Shown piece after piece: positions 44,501-55,579 of a DNA stretch of 64,000 nucleotides. Below the pieces are notes generated by a model. It was not told the origin of the DNA. It did no database searches and was given only the letters and a program-made list of their open reading frames with translations. How positions within the stretch are numbered: position 1 is the first letter of the stretch; each line of letters starts with the position of its first letter. The translations under genes were made by a program, and so were the position numbers. The DNA is taken from positions 21,604,358 through 21,668,357 of the forward strand of contig CM064501.1 of the NCBI GenBank assembly GCA_032716605.1, written 5' to 3'. The stretch is from Paralithodes platypus. Taxonomy: Eukaryota; Arthropoda; Malacostraca; Decapoda; Lithodidae.

Positions 44501-44749
44501 TTACTATTTTTGTAGTTTTACTAGAACTAGAGTCCTTGTCAGTACTACATACTTTAATTATAGTAAATCCTGTATCAAGGCAATGTAAAGACGTTGGGTG
44601 GTCACCAGTGTGGTCCAACAAGGATACGAGCAAATCCAAGATGCCTTCGAGAAATGCGTCGAGTAGTTATACCAGTGTCTTACTCTCTCAAGGTAATTTC
44701 TCGGTAAATAGTCCCAAGTCTTCCTGATGCTAATCCTACCAGTGTGATA

Positions 44750-46690
44750 TTAGTATCTATCCAACTCTCGGATGATGAGGTGGGCTGAGATGGTCTTACC
44801 ACTTTCGTCGTTCTCCTCGGTAGGGCATTTCACGGCAAGAGGGGTGGCGTGCTTGGAGGAGGGTCTGGGTCGGCTGTGGTAGCCTTTCTGGGAATCCGCG
44901 CGACGGCAGTGGTGCGTCTCAGGGCAATAAGTGTGCGTGGTATGTGGATATGTATGCACGGTTTGCTCTCCACGATGTCTTGAGTGGTTATTTCTGTTTG
45001 GTGCATAATTATCGGGTTCCGTTCTCACAGGTATGTTCTTTCCTGGGGTCATGGGAAGTGCCTGGGTGATGCAGGCGACCCGAGTGAAGCGTGGTGTGGA
45101 GTCGCTTGTGCCCTTTAGTCTTGGTGATGTGGTGTCAGTGGTTGCTGGTGTGTGCAGGTCCTAATGTCCTTGGTTTTCCTCCTTGCTGCTTTTCTTCCCT
45201 ATCTCACTCTCTTCCCCGGGGTAATAGCCACGGCCTCGTGGCTGTATTTCGAAAATCCAGACGTCGCCCTGGCGGGAGAAGCATTTGTAACTTTCCAGGT
45301 ATTTCCACCATGTGTGGGAGCGGGTGTATGCTGGACTGGTGTTGTTGATATACACGGTAAGATAGGAGGTCTTTTGCATGTATTCCAGGCCTGTTTCTAA
45401 TTCATCTTGGAATATGATGGTTTACAAGGGGCCGGTTTCTACCTCCCACTTTAACTGGCAGCCAGGGTCGCTATAGGAGCTGGAGTCGGGTAGAGGTGCC
45501 TTAATCGGGGAATGCATGGTGCGAAGGCTAGGCGGGGCGTCACGTGGACGTGTTGTGCTGGTGGTGGCTGTAGGGAGAGTGATGGTATGATGTCTGACAG
45601 ATCTTGTTTTAAGGCCACTTGCAGATGCAAAGGTACCCTTTGACCTCACTGGTGAGTTGATCTGGCGGGTGGTGATGATAGAGGTTGGGCGATTTGTGTT
45701 TGTTGCGCTCGCTATTCTGAGCGCTGGAGCCCTAAGGAGTGAGCAAGGCAATTGGAGAGTATGAGATAGTAGAGAAGAAGGTGGAGAGCTAGGGGGTGGT
45801 GAAGAGTTTGGAGAAAAACGAGTGGGGGGTTTCGAGAGACGGCCCGATCTTGTGCGAACAGGTGAGGGATGAAAAAGAGGAGGAAGGTGAAAGAGGTGAG
45901 GATGGCATGCGAGGTGGCAATGAGGCGGGGGAGGGAGAGGGGTGAGGGGGGGTTGCGGGGATAGGCCTAGGGTTGGGAGTGCGGGGTGCAGGGGGTGGAG
46001 AGAGAGAAAGTGAGATGATGGAATCGGAGACGGAAGATTTGGGTGGGCTGGGGGATCTGCTCAAGGGGTAGGGGCATATGGGTGGAGCGAGGCGGTGGGG
46101 AAGGAAAGGGTGGGAAGAGAGGGGGAAGATGGTGTGGGGGAAGTAGAGTTTTGTGTGCGAGTGGAAGAAGGGGTGGGCGGTGAAGGTTGTGAGAGTTAAG
46201 AAGGTGGGAGTGAGGGTGCTAACGAAGTGGCTGACGAGGGGGGTGAGGTGGAGGAAGGTGAGGGTCTGTGAGTGACGGCAGGGCGAAAGCGTTTGAGTTT
46301 AGAAGGTGGGGTGATCAAAGGACGTCCGGGATATGGCCCGTCGAGGGAGGGTGACCTGAGAGCGAGGGCGAAAAGAATATTTTGTGCGAGTGGGGATTAA
46401 AGAAGGAGGGAGCCGTCTGGGAAGGGAATGAGATGGGGGGTGCTGACGAAGTGGCAGGGAAGAAGGGTTAGCTGGAGAAGGTGAAAAAGAAGGGTGGTGG
46501 GGGAGGTGGTCTAGAGGGATGAGGTGATGGTGAAGAAGTTGAGGGGGCTTGGAAATCACGGTGGGACTGGCGGCGAGGCAAGGTGAGCTGGTGCGTGGCC
46601 GACGAAGTAGGGTTCTGCGGGGGTACTAACTTGTTCCCCTCCATAGTCAGAGAACGGTAAATCCTCACGAAGCAATTTCGGTAAACCCGA
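44750..46690 (-). other. Low-complexity Pro/Ser-rich tail region of Gypsy 2
   Basis: On the minus strand, several short frames rich in Pro, Ser, Thr and His (45052-44750, 45751-45422, 46064-45789, 46559-46299) are disjoint and lack motifs. The plus strand is GGTG/GGGAGG-rich. It most likely derives from the pol tail and U3. I call no gene. Confidence 0.45.
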
Positions 46691-46699
46691 GACTCTCCG

Positions 46700-47014
46700 T
46701 GATAATTTAGATAATCTGATATGGGTTGGGGACCTTTGTGATCTTGTAGGGGCCACCTAGTTTGTTGGAGATGGGCAGTTTTACCACCATGACTTGGTCG
46801 TCCACGGCGTAGGGGCTTTACGGAGGTGTGGTGTTTTGGGTTACGTCCTGGTAGACTTGGGCAGTGTGTAGGACGTTCTTGAGGTTTTGAAGAGGATCGG
46901 TGGAAATGTTAGAGTGGCTGGTTGATTATGCCAAATTGCGGAAGGGCAGTAGCAGGGGTGCCACACCATATAGTCTCTCGTGGGAGGTGATGCCATCTTC
47001 TCTGAGGCACGAAT
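46700..47014 (-). pseudogene. Gypsy 2 integrase C-terminus with GPY/F module
   Basis: Minus-strand blocks HERLYGVAPLLLPFRNLA (about 46985-46930) and QVMVVKLPISNKLGGPYKI (about 46795-46740) are readable, separated by at least one stop. LGGPYKITKV is the GPY/F block. Confidence 0.75.
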
Positions 47015-48205
47015 TCATTCCCCACTAGATAATTTTAACCTGAGCAGGCCAATATTGAGATTGAAGGGTATGAGGCGAGTCCTGCTCTGGTTGTTGATTG
47101 TCTTGTGGCTCCTCTCGCAAACAGAGTTTCCTTGTGGCCAGTAGGGGGACGAGTGTGACACCTTGATGCCACAGGTCTTAGAGAAGTGTTCCCAGACTTG
47201 GCCAGAGAATTCGAGGGTGTTATCGGAGAGTAGCACTGTAGGGAGGCCGAAGTTCGCAAATACTTCGGTGGCGAGGACTTCCATTACTGTTAAGGCACTG
47301 TGTTCTTTGACTGGGTACACGACCAACAAGCGGGAGTATATGTCAACAAAGGTTACTACGAATCTGTTTTCCTGTTTGAAGGGGAAAGGGCCCATCACGT
47401 CCAGGGACAGGATCTGCCATGGTTGGATGGCGGTTAATTTGCCAGCGGGTCCGGGAGTTCTGGTTCTATCTTTTCCCAGGCCATATGGTCTGCAGGCTTC
47501 GGCAACTTTCTTAGCTATGGTGGAGGGGCTGACGGTCCAATATTTTTGTTGAAATACTTGCAACATCTTAGTTTGTCCCAGGTGGATACCGTTTCCCTCG
47601 TGAATGATCAAGAAAGATATGGCTTGAGCTGTCTGGGGGTCGACTGCTATGTGGACAGGCTCTGTATACAGTTGATCGCCAATCCGATGTAGATGGTAAA
47701 AGATATCTTTAGGGATCCATTTGAGCTTTTCTTTAGCTAGCCATGAAGTGAACATGGTGGGGTTGTTGTTTTCTTTGGCTTGGCCCGGGCGAGTTTTCTG
47801 CGACGGTGTGTTTGGAGGGGTCACTAAGCTGTTTAATTGGGTGAGGCCTTTTATATCCGCACTGGTGATGGGTAAATGGGAGAGAGCATCGGCGTTGGTA
47901 TGGAGTTTTCCTGGTCTGTAATGTATTTCAAAATCAAATTCCTCCAGGGTTTCTCGCCAGCGGACGAGGAGGGCACAGGTGGTTTCAGATCGACGTAACC
48001 ATTGCAAGGATTAGTGATCCATGATGATGTCGACATTGGTACCCAGGAGGAAAGACCGGAAGAGATTTAACGCCCAGATGTCGCCGAGGCATTCTCTTTT
48101 CCTAACTACATTGTTGCGCTGGGCGGCGTTCAAGGTGGCGCTGGCGCAGGCGATTATGTGTTCCAGCCCATCCTGTACTTGAGCCAAAACAGCTCCAATG
48201 GCATA
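47015..48205 (-). pseudogene. Gypsy 2 RNase H and integrase
   Basis: From the junction at 48205: AIGAVLAQVQDGLEHIIACA, then a TAA in DH*SLQWL near 48013. The 47015-48007 frame follows (RPGKLHTNADALSHLP, integrase zinc region with HEGNGIHLG, core SLDVMGPFPF, FVDIYSRLL, LLSDNTLEFSGQVW, SPYWPQGNSVCERSH). Both core Asp and the Glu are present. One zinc Cys is changed: EACRPYGLGKD has C-x-x-Y where Gypsy 3 has ACVLGKD. Confidence 0.87.
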
Positions 48206-48735
48206 TTCATAGTGTGCACGGGGTTAGTTCCGATTTCTCCACCAGACGGCGTGGGGCATCATTGGCCCGCTACTCCCAAGTAAATAAACACGTTGAACTC
48301 TATGCGATTGAATCGGTTTCTACTTTATATGCTCGTAATGCCATGTCTAACATGAACACATGGAACATGGAAATTGAGTTATCGCCATACATTCTTAGTG
48401 TTCTGAAGGGGGAGGGTCCCTAGGGTAAAATAGAGAGAAATTACGACAATGAAGACTTATTACTGCCTTGTGATAATAGCAGGGTGTATGAAGAGTGAAC
48501 AACACCGACTATATCTCCTTATATACTGGGCTAACTTAAATACTGTATTATCATTATTTACATGTCGATTTTATAATTTTACACCATACAGTAGTATGTT
48601 GATATTTATCCGTTTTCCGTATATTTTTTTAATGATTACTATGCGAGCGAACGCGAAGCAGAAAACAAAAGTTTGTTATAAGACACCAACATTCCATTAT
48701 TCACTTCCTTTCTGTAATATATGTTTTTTATTGTT

Positions 48736-48748
48736 TATATATATATAT

Positions 48749-48812
<64 letters not shown>
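48736..48812. repeat. (AT)n(AG)n microsatellite
   Basis: AT array followed by twelve AG units (48789-48812). Confidence 0.95.
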
Positions 48813-48813
<1 letters not shown>

Positions 48814-48927
48814 TCAAATAATGTCTAGGTTTTGGAAATTAGATATACTATACAGATGATAAGCCTTGTTACAACAGCAGAACTGCACATGAATACCGTA
48901 CAGAAATCTTTGAGAACAGAATATTAA

Positions 48928-49136
48928 CCCCTTCTTTACCGGTAACGTCTTTTTGTATTTGATTTCAGCTACATTTAGACAATTTTGTCTAAGCTTGGGA
49001 AGGATATATGATATCTAAAAGGATTAATTGAGATAGGCTGTAGCCTTGTAATGAGTAGACGTCCTTCCTAAGCTGTACAAAATCGTCTAATAGTGGCCAG
49101 AATATAATGATAAGTACATCACCGGTACAGAAGGGG
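48928..49136. mobile_element. 209-bp TTAA-flanked MITE
   Basis: TTAA at 48924-48927 and 49137-49140. The inverted termini are CCCCTTCTTTACCGGTAA and CCCCTTCTGTACCGGTGA (16 of 18 identical). It is non-coding and nested within the 48206-50942 element. Confidence 0.78.
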
Positions 49137-49140
49137 TTAA

Positions 49141-50930
49141 AGGTACGTAACACAATCTACCGGTACATAGGCTAGGCCTACTTATAATTTCAGTGATGCA
49201 TAATACAGGTTTAGTTAATTAATATGGTCAAATCTCCGATGTATTTAGCTTATTGTAATACCCTCTACCCGAAAAAATCCCGCAACCATAGAAATACCAG
49301 AGTTGACAAAATATAACCGATCGAGTTTGGATTTTAATCAACATTTGATTTCAAACAAGTTCAAAAGTTAAAACCTACACCAAATATCACCTTATATATG
49401 GGCTAGACTTAAAAATACTTACTGTAAATTGATGAATTTTACACAAGGTAGTGTTTGTGTGGGTGGATGAGTTTAAATAAAGGAAATTGTTCCTGTGTTT
49501 TCGACCATTCCATCCTTACAAAGCTGTTTATATCGATCCTTTGCACAATCCATTTATCCATTTACCTTCCACTGTTAGATAATATATGATTCATCACGAA
49601 GTGTAGCGTACCTGCGGAGATGAAACGCACTTATATATCATAAACTATATGAGAAGACCAGAATTTTAGACCAATTCACATGGATCATAATGTAGGTAAG
49701 GTATGTCCATAAACGGTACCGGTACCAGGTATATAGTTTTGCTTCAACCGACAAACTTCATGATAAATCGTATATTCTCCTATTATGGAAGGTAACATAT
49801 ATTTATACAACGGACTTTGCTTAAACCTCCTCAAATAAACCGTTAGTTAAGTTAATTCTTAGGTAGGTTTGGTGGGTTTGATATTGTTGCACGCCAATGG
49901 TTGGTAAAAGAGCCAAGTTCAGATTTATATAATTTTGCTGCATTAAAATGGTAAAACTATGATGGATTTTGCTTATATTGTCAACGAGACTACTTAATTT
50001 AGTATAAATTTCCCTGCATATATAGACGCAATTTATCCGACACGTAAGCATATTATATAAATTATCTATTCACAAAATTGACATATGCTGGGGTGAAATT
50101 AATAAAATATAGATTATAAAATATGTATATTTTCAGTTGATAGATACCGGTAATGTTGGTCGAAAACACATGAAAAATCTCCCTACCCTCACCCATCCAT
50201 CATAACAGACATTTCATATACATCATTAATGTGGTTAATAGATTGTTGGTGTCCTATTAATCTTTTGTTTTCAGTTGGCTTTGCATAGGATACGGTAATC
50301 TAGTGTAGGCTAATGGTATACGCTTTGCCGTGAATTGCGGTTACCTCCCTAATATATCGATAAACATAAATGTGTATACAAATATATTGTGTAAAATGAG
50401 ACAATAAATATCAGTACAGATAATTGTTAAGCCTAGTCCTTATACAAGAAGATATTAGACAGTTTCCAGACGGCGATGGATGATAAAGAGCTTTGCGCTT
50501 TATATACAAAATAATAACAAAACTTTACTCTTATTGACCGTTGCCGTCTGATAGGTACTGTATACATCTGTAGTTTTATGAATGAACTAGGCCTATATAT
50601 ATGTGGGTAAAATTACTTAAGATATGTTCATAATAATCCAAACATCCACACATATTAAAGGAGAGAGCTCAATATTCAGTCTTATCATCTATTCATCATA
50701 TTGTTTTATGTTACTGCTTTGAAGCTTGTTATTGTTTCCTTAATATATTTTCCTTACATCTTTGATTGTTTGAAATCAATACAAAGCACATTGTCTTGTC
50801 CGTGTGTGCTAAAACAGCCTGGTACAAACACAAACTTGACCAGTCTCTTTGTGTACAAGCGCGCGGCAGCCCCGTACCAAAGGGCCAGGTACTGGTTTGT
50901 TTATTATTGTCACGTGACCTGACGTCACGG
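49141..50930. other. No gene recognised inside the 2.7-kb element
   Basis: AT-rich. The longest frames (about 76 codons near 49821-50051) have no motif. Confidence 0.45.
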
Positions 50931-50942
50931 CCACACTATGAA

Positions 50943-51738
50943 TAGGGACACATCCATGTATAGGCGGAAGGGTTGCTTGTAATCGGGGAACGCGACTGTA
51001 GGGTCTTGGACCAGGTGTTGTTTCAAGGTATTGAAAGTTTGGTCTCTCGCTGGGGTCCATTCGAAAGGCTCGTCCTTCTTAGTGAGTTCATGAAGAGGGT
51101 GCGCTATGGCCGCGAAAGTGTTCACGAACCTCCTGTAGTAAGTGGCGAGTCCCAGGAATGAGCGAACGCCCTTTACTGTATGGGGGGACGTCTGGGCTGC
51201 GATGGCGGAGAGCCTGTGAGGGTCTGGCGAGATACCCTCGGCAGAGATGACGTGACCGAGGAACCCGACGGTGTTACGAACCACCGAGCAATTTGGCAGG
51301 CTTGAGCTTAGGCCAGGCGCTCGTATTCACTCGAGGACTTGTCGTAATCGAGTTATGTGTTCCTTCCATGTTTTTCCATAAACTATTACATCATCGAGGT
51401 AGGCCAGGCAGATCTCCCAAGTGAGGCCTTTGAGGACGGATTCCATGAGGCGAGAGAAGGTGGCAGGCCCGTTACAGAGACCAAGGGGAAATACGTTGAA
51501 TTCGTACAAGTTTCCCCCACTTGTAGAGAATGCGGTCTTCTGTTGGTGTTCCTTCTGGATGGGTACTTGCCAGTATCCTGCCTGTAGGTCCAACATGGTA
51601 AACCATCGGGAACCTTGTAGGGAGTCTAGGGAGTCATCTATCCTGGGTAGGGGGGTGGCGTCCTTGATGGTGACGGCGTTCAAGCGGCGATAATCCACTC
51701 AGAACCTGGTGGATCCGTCCTTCTTCTTCACTAAAACG
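50943..51738 (-). pseudogene. Gypsy 2 reverse transcriptase
   Basis: The minus strand reads VLVKKKDGSTRF, a TGA, then VDYRRLNAVTIKDATPLPRI, FTMLDLQAGYWQVP (first Asp), VFPLGLCNGPATFSRLM and LAYLDDVIVYGK (intact YLDD). After a frame break near 51300 it has VGFLGHVISAEGISPDPH, SFLGLATYYRRFVNTF and FRLYMDVSLF, up to the DNA-transposon junction. Confidence 0.9.
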
Positions 51739-51749
51739 ACAGGGGACGA

Positions 51750-52232
51750 TCAAGGGCTGACTGAAGGAGTCGCTATCCCCGTGTTTAACATTTCCTGGAC
51801 CTGGCGCTCCTCTTCACGTTGCAAGGGGTTCTTTCTTCTGGAGGGCTGACGGATGGGGGGGCCCGTGGTATGGATAGCGTGTTCTAGGGCCTTGGTTTGT
51901 TCGATCTCTGTGGAGGTTTGGGCGAACACGTCGGCGAACTCATGAAGGACTTCCAGGAGCTGCTGGTGTTGATTGCTCGTCAGCTCATCAGGGATGGAGG
52001 GGAGTATGAGCTGGGACGTGCTCATAGGTGCAGGAGGGGTGTCGTCATCAAATTTCTCGAGGTCGCCGATGATGAGGCCCTTGGGTAATGTGAAAGGCTC
52101 ATCTGTGATGTTGGCAACCAGGGCGACAATACGGTGGGGGGGCACAATGGCAGGTTGAATCCGATATCTGTCTGCTCGGAGGTGGTCCAGCTGAGGAGTG
52201 AAAATCATGGGGACGTCGGTAGTGTGATGCAA
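51750..52232 (-). pseudogene. Gypsy 2 protease-RT linker
   Basis: The frame starts in post-protease sequence (IFTPQLDHLRADRYRI) and ends with EHAIHTTGPPIRQPSRRKN and LNTGIATPSVSP, the block just before RT fingers, as in Gypsy 1 (HTQGPPIRQPYR). A TGA replaces Trp in SPWSSP at its end. Confidence 0.8.
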
Positions 52233-52779
52233 GGGTACTCATTGTTGATGTTGAGCAGGGATCTGGGTGGTCTGTGTTGTCACTGCTGGGGCCACTATGG
52301 TGATGGAGTCAGGTGTGTGTGATTCTTACGGGCTGGTACAGGTGGTGGTCTTCATGGTTGGTGGTCGATGATTACATATCGTGGAGGCGGTAGTCGGGGG
52401 AGTTGTTTTGGTAGGTGTCGAGCTTAGAATAGTCTTTGGGCTCTTCAGCTTTTGCGGGACACTGTTCCTTGGTGTGTGTTTGGGTAGATTCACAGGGGGC
52501 TGATTTTTTTTGTTTTTTTCTTAAATGTGAGCTTCCGTTGGCCGTAGTCTAGTTGGGCTTGCAGCCATTGCAGCACATCCAACCCCATGTAGCCGTCATA
52601 CTGTGCACACTCGGAATAAAATACTACGAATGGATGATGGCAGGAGACTTATGGATCCGGGGTGGTGATGTGCAGGGGCGTGGTCTCTCCCTTGATGGGC
52701 AGAGGCGTGTCGCCAGCAGTGATGAGTTTAGTGATGGTGGCGCTCAGCATGCCGAATCTACGACGATGTTGTCATAATA

Positions 52780-52900
52780 TTTATTGAAGAGGCAGGATCT
52801 CGCAGCTCCAGTATCAATGAGGAGGCGTACTGGTACTCCCTCAATCTTTGCCAGGTGGTAGATGGGAGGCGGTTATATGATAGTTGGATCCCCCTCCAAA
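52780..52900 (-). pseudogene. Gypsy 2 protease active-site fragment
   Basis: The minus strand reads PIYHLAKIEGVPVRLLID, TGAARSCLFNKYYDNIV, with the intact DTG triad at 52806-52814. Stops follow within 40 codons. The rest of 52240-53080 has only remnants. Confidence 0.8.
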
Positions 52901-53085
52901 GCCATGATGGGTAGGTGAGGATAAAACAAAAACTGAGGGAGGTCTTCTTCTTCTTCTTCGCCTTCTGGGTTCTCCTCGATGGCTTAGATTAAGTTGGGGT
53001 TTTATGGGGGATACTCCTCTTCCTGGTAATCTTACTCAATCTCCAATTGTTGAGATTCTTCTTCGGCTGTGAGAACTCTGGAATA

Positions 53086-53403
53086 TTACCGTTGTTGTTG
53101 CTTGGCATGGTCTCTTATATAGTGCAGGGGGCAGGTGGAGTTGCATGCACTGAAATCGAACGGGCTGATCGCGATTAGAGGCCCATCCCGGGACCTTGGG
53201 GTGGCTGTGTTCGTGGGTCGGCCTCGATTAGGAGAGTGGGTGGGTGGAAAAACCCTGTTTGGAGCATTGTTGTGGGGGTATACTCTATTGTAAGAGTGTG
53301 GGCGGGCCTGTTGCTGTGGTGGCTGTCTCTGCCCGTAGCTGGGCGGGGTTCCTGATCTCCGTCCTCCATGAGGGTGTGTGGGGAATCTCTTGATGGCTCC
53401 CAT
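53086..53403 (-). pseudogene. Gypsy 2 gag C-terminal region
   Basis: Pro/Gln/Asn/Arg-rich frame ending FSACNSTCPLHYIRDHAKQ. The C-x3-C-x2-H-x4-H arrangement at the end may be a modified nucleocapsid finger, comparable to CSGPCML in Gypsy 3. Upstream gag continues to about 53500 and then stops abruptly. Confidence 0.55.
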
Positions 53404-53499
53404 TGTGGAGGTCTTAGGTCTGGTGGCTAAGAGCTTCCGAATGGTGATCAGGTCCCGGTCATATCCTACGGGGTTGTGGATGGTGAAGTGTTCATATAT

Positions 53500-54190
53500 G
53501 TATATTTATATATTGTCCATACTTTTATTTCCATAAGTAAAAATTTAAGTGTAATCTTAAGTAATAAGTAATTAGTTTGTAGGAATAAGAATCATAATAA
53601 TATGATTTAGTATAATTGGGAAGAATATTGAATTATGTTCTGTATTAGATATTAAGTAATATATCGTTCCTATTAACTTAGGTAATAATTTCTGGGAAGG
53701 GAAATAAGTCCCGACCTTTTTGCGCATGTGCGGAACAGCGACGCTCCCGCAATTGTCGACAGGGAGCCCACTTGATCTCCGATCACCACCGCCGACAGTA
53801 CAATTTTCTCTTGTTCTCATTCCATTCCATTAACATGATAGAACTAACCTCAACGTAGCTTTCTATCAATTCACCTATCATCTATTATCCTCCTAATTAT
53901 AATTTAAGTCTAGAGGCCCCCTTCTGTCATTAACTGTCCACTAATTTCCTATCTGATCATCCCTAGTTTTCGCTCAATGTCTCAACCATACCGCCATTCT
54001 TGTTGCCTTTTTACCACTCCACACTAACCCTACCCGTCGTCTGCGATCCAGCAACCAGGTAATATACTATTGTGTGGTGTCATTATTTCTACATTTAATT
54101 TCCTCCAATAATATCCACATAATAAATGGTCCTTTGAACCTCTTTAACATTACTTCTAATAATTTCGGTAGTTTAGTGTCGTAGCGCGGC
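53500..54190. other. No gene recognised
   Basis: AT-rich sequence after the Gypsy 2 truncation. No motif-bearing ORF. It precedes the SGNH-like ORF. Confidence 0.4.
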
Positions 54191-54280
54191 GGTTTGCTGT
54201 GGCTTAAGCCGCGGCGCGGTTGTTTAGTTCCCCTGTCTCCCTATTTTTTTGGTGTGGTTGTCAGCCGCGAGGTTCGCCTC

Positions 54281-54967
54281 ATGGCCCAAGGGTTTTACAG
54301 GCATGGCGCCGCAGGGGGGGGGTGGGGGGGGTGGGGGGGTATAGGAGAGGACTTTGTACCAGAGAGGGCTAGGTATTCTGGGGCCATTAAGAAAGTGGCC
54401 ATCATAGGACACTCGTTTGTCAGGGATTTGTACGTAGACAAACTGATATACCATCCCTACTTCACCGTTCAGCCTCTCGCAGCCCCTGGCGCCACAGTAA
54501 CCTCACTACGAGGAACCGAGGCCTGGACCCAATTGGTCAGTTGGAGACCTCACCTCACATTTCTTGTAATTGGGGGGAATGACGTGACACGCAGGGTCAT
54601 GCCGAAAGAACTGGCTAACAAAATCCAGGAATTGGCGAGGGAGGTAGAGAGTGAGACCGGGGGCTGTTGTAGAATCATCGGAATCGAAAAGCGGCAGAAC
54701 CCTAGGGGCGTTGGAGCTGACGAGTTCAACAAGATCAGGAACTCGGTCAACCAGTGGCTCAAAAGGAATCTGCCATACACCCGGAGCCGATACTCCTCAA
54801 TGAACACGTCAGCCAACGATTTTGCGGCTGACGGGGTCCACCTAAATTACCCCGCATCAGACAGGCTGTTCAGGGAGTTGGTGGAGTCGGCTCGGGTGTT
54901 TTTCGATGCCGATACGGAAGCCCTGTTGGACAGGAGATTCTTTGAACTCAATATGCATATGAATTAG
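54281..54967 (+). CDS. SGNH/GDSL-hydrolase-like protein
   Basis: The intact frame starts at ATG 54281 (CTCATGG, G at +4); the frame also stays open upstream to 54194 without an ATG. From ATG it is 228 residues. After a Gly/Trp-rich leader, KKVAIIGHSFVRDLY is the block I serine region (GHS for GDS). FLVIGGNDVTRRV is the GGND block III. FAADGVHLNYPA is the D-x-x-H block V. All catalytic positions are present. No signal peptide or membrane segment is evident. SGNH domains occur in ORF1 of some CR1-like LINEs and in other retroelements, so this may be TE-derived; a host gene cannot be excluded. I see no intron. Confidence 0.7.
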   Translation: MAQGFYRHGAAGGGWGGWGGIGEDFVPERARYSGAIKKVAIIGHSFVRDLYVDKLIYHPYFTVQPLAAPGATVTSLRGTEAWTQLVSWRPHLTFLVIGGNDVTRRVMPKELANKIQELAREVESETGGCCRIIGIEKRQNPRGVGADEFNKIRNSVNQWLKRNLPYTRSRYSSMNTSANDFAADGVHLNYPASDRLFRELVESARVFFDADTEALLDRRFFELNMHMN

Positions 54968-55046
54968 GTTGGCCCAATACCATATCTAGGCTATGGTTAA
55001 TCTAAGTTAATCTTACGTTAACTTTACCCTTTCAAAATTATTATTT

Positions 55047-55200
55047 AAATTTAGCATCTTGTTAGCCTAGCCTAAAATTTAATTTTTCTTCCAGTTAGCC
55101 TATTCTTCTAAATTTAGCATCTTGGTAACCTAACCTACAATTTAAATTTTCTACAAGTTAGCTTAATTTTCTAAATTTAGTATCATGTTAACTTCTTGAA
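55047..55200. repeat. 63-bp tandem repeat, about 2.4 copies
   Basis: AAATTTAG(C/T)ATC starts at 55047, 55110 and 55173, 63 bp apart, with diverged units containing TTAGCCTA-type sequence. Confidence 0.8.
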
Positions 55201-55309
55201 TTAATTTATAACCTAGCCTATCAAAATTGAATTATTTCCGCGATTTATGGTGTTGGCATTACCACCTATGATAAACTAGATACACTTATTTCAACATGGG
55301 TGTTTCTTT

Positions 55310-55575
55310 GACTCTTGATCAACTCTGCGTAAGCAGAGTTTGGTATCGCCCCCCCGTATAGTGGGTACCACCGGAGAAAAAAAATCTGTCGTCGTCGTCG
55401 TCGTCTGTCTGTCCCGAAACTCCTCCTAGACCGTTGGACGGATTTTCACCAAATTTCACACGAACATTTGTTGCGTGAATGCGAACGTCAATCAAAAAAG
55501 ATTTTTTGAATTTATGCAATAGTTATGATTTTAGGTCCAAAATATGGTTTTACCCCCCCCCCCCACCCCCGGACC
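55310..55575. repeat. Unclassified dispersed-repeat remnant
   Basis: Contains a GTCGTCGTCGTCGTC run, GGACGGATTTTCACCAAATTT and a C10 run. GACGGATTTT-type phrases recur in many invertebrate repeats, but I cannot assign a family. Confidence 0.35.
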
Positions 55576-55579
55576 CCTC

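Larger units (their letters stand above)
48206..50942. mobile_element. 2.7-kb non-autonomous DNA transposon inserted in Gypsy 2
   Basis: The ends are inverted: TTCATAGTGTGCACG at 48206 and, reverse-complemented, TTCATAGTGTGGCCG ending at 50942. TA flanks each side (48204-48205, 50943-50944). Gypsy 2 RT (right) and RNase H (left) resume on either side, which fixes the insertion. Inside I see no transposase, only AT-rich sequence, a microsatellite and a MITE. The TA flank suggests a Tc1/mariner-like mechanism but is weak evidence. Confidence 0.7.
43650..53500 (-). mobile_element. Gypsy retrotransposon 2, decayed and interrupted
   Basis: The minus-strand order is gag end (53403-53086), protease (about 52830), linker (52232), RT (51738-50943), DNA-transposon insertion, RNase H and integrase (48205-47015), integrase tail (46700-47014), low-complexity tail, LTR-like region (from 43650). 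It is closely related to Gypsy 3 (both have HER-x-x-GV-x-PLLLP). The 5-prime LTR is missing: gag stops near 53500 at unrelated sequence. Confidence 0.85.

Noticed and set aside
45091..45400. Plus-strand hydrophobic ORFs with signal-peptide-like starts
   Set aside because: Two overlapping frames with similar composition in decayed Gypsy 2 tail DNA; no motif and no context for a gene.
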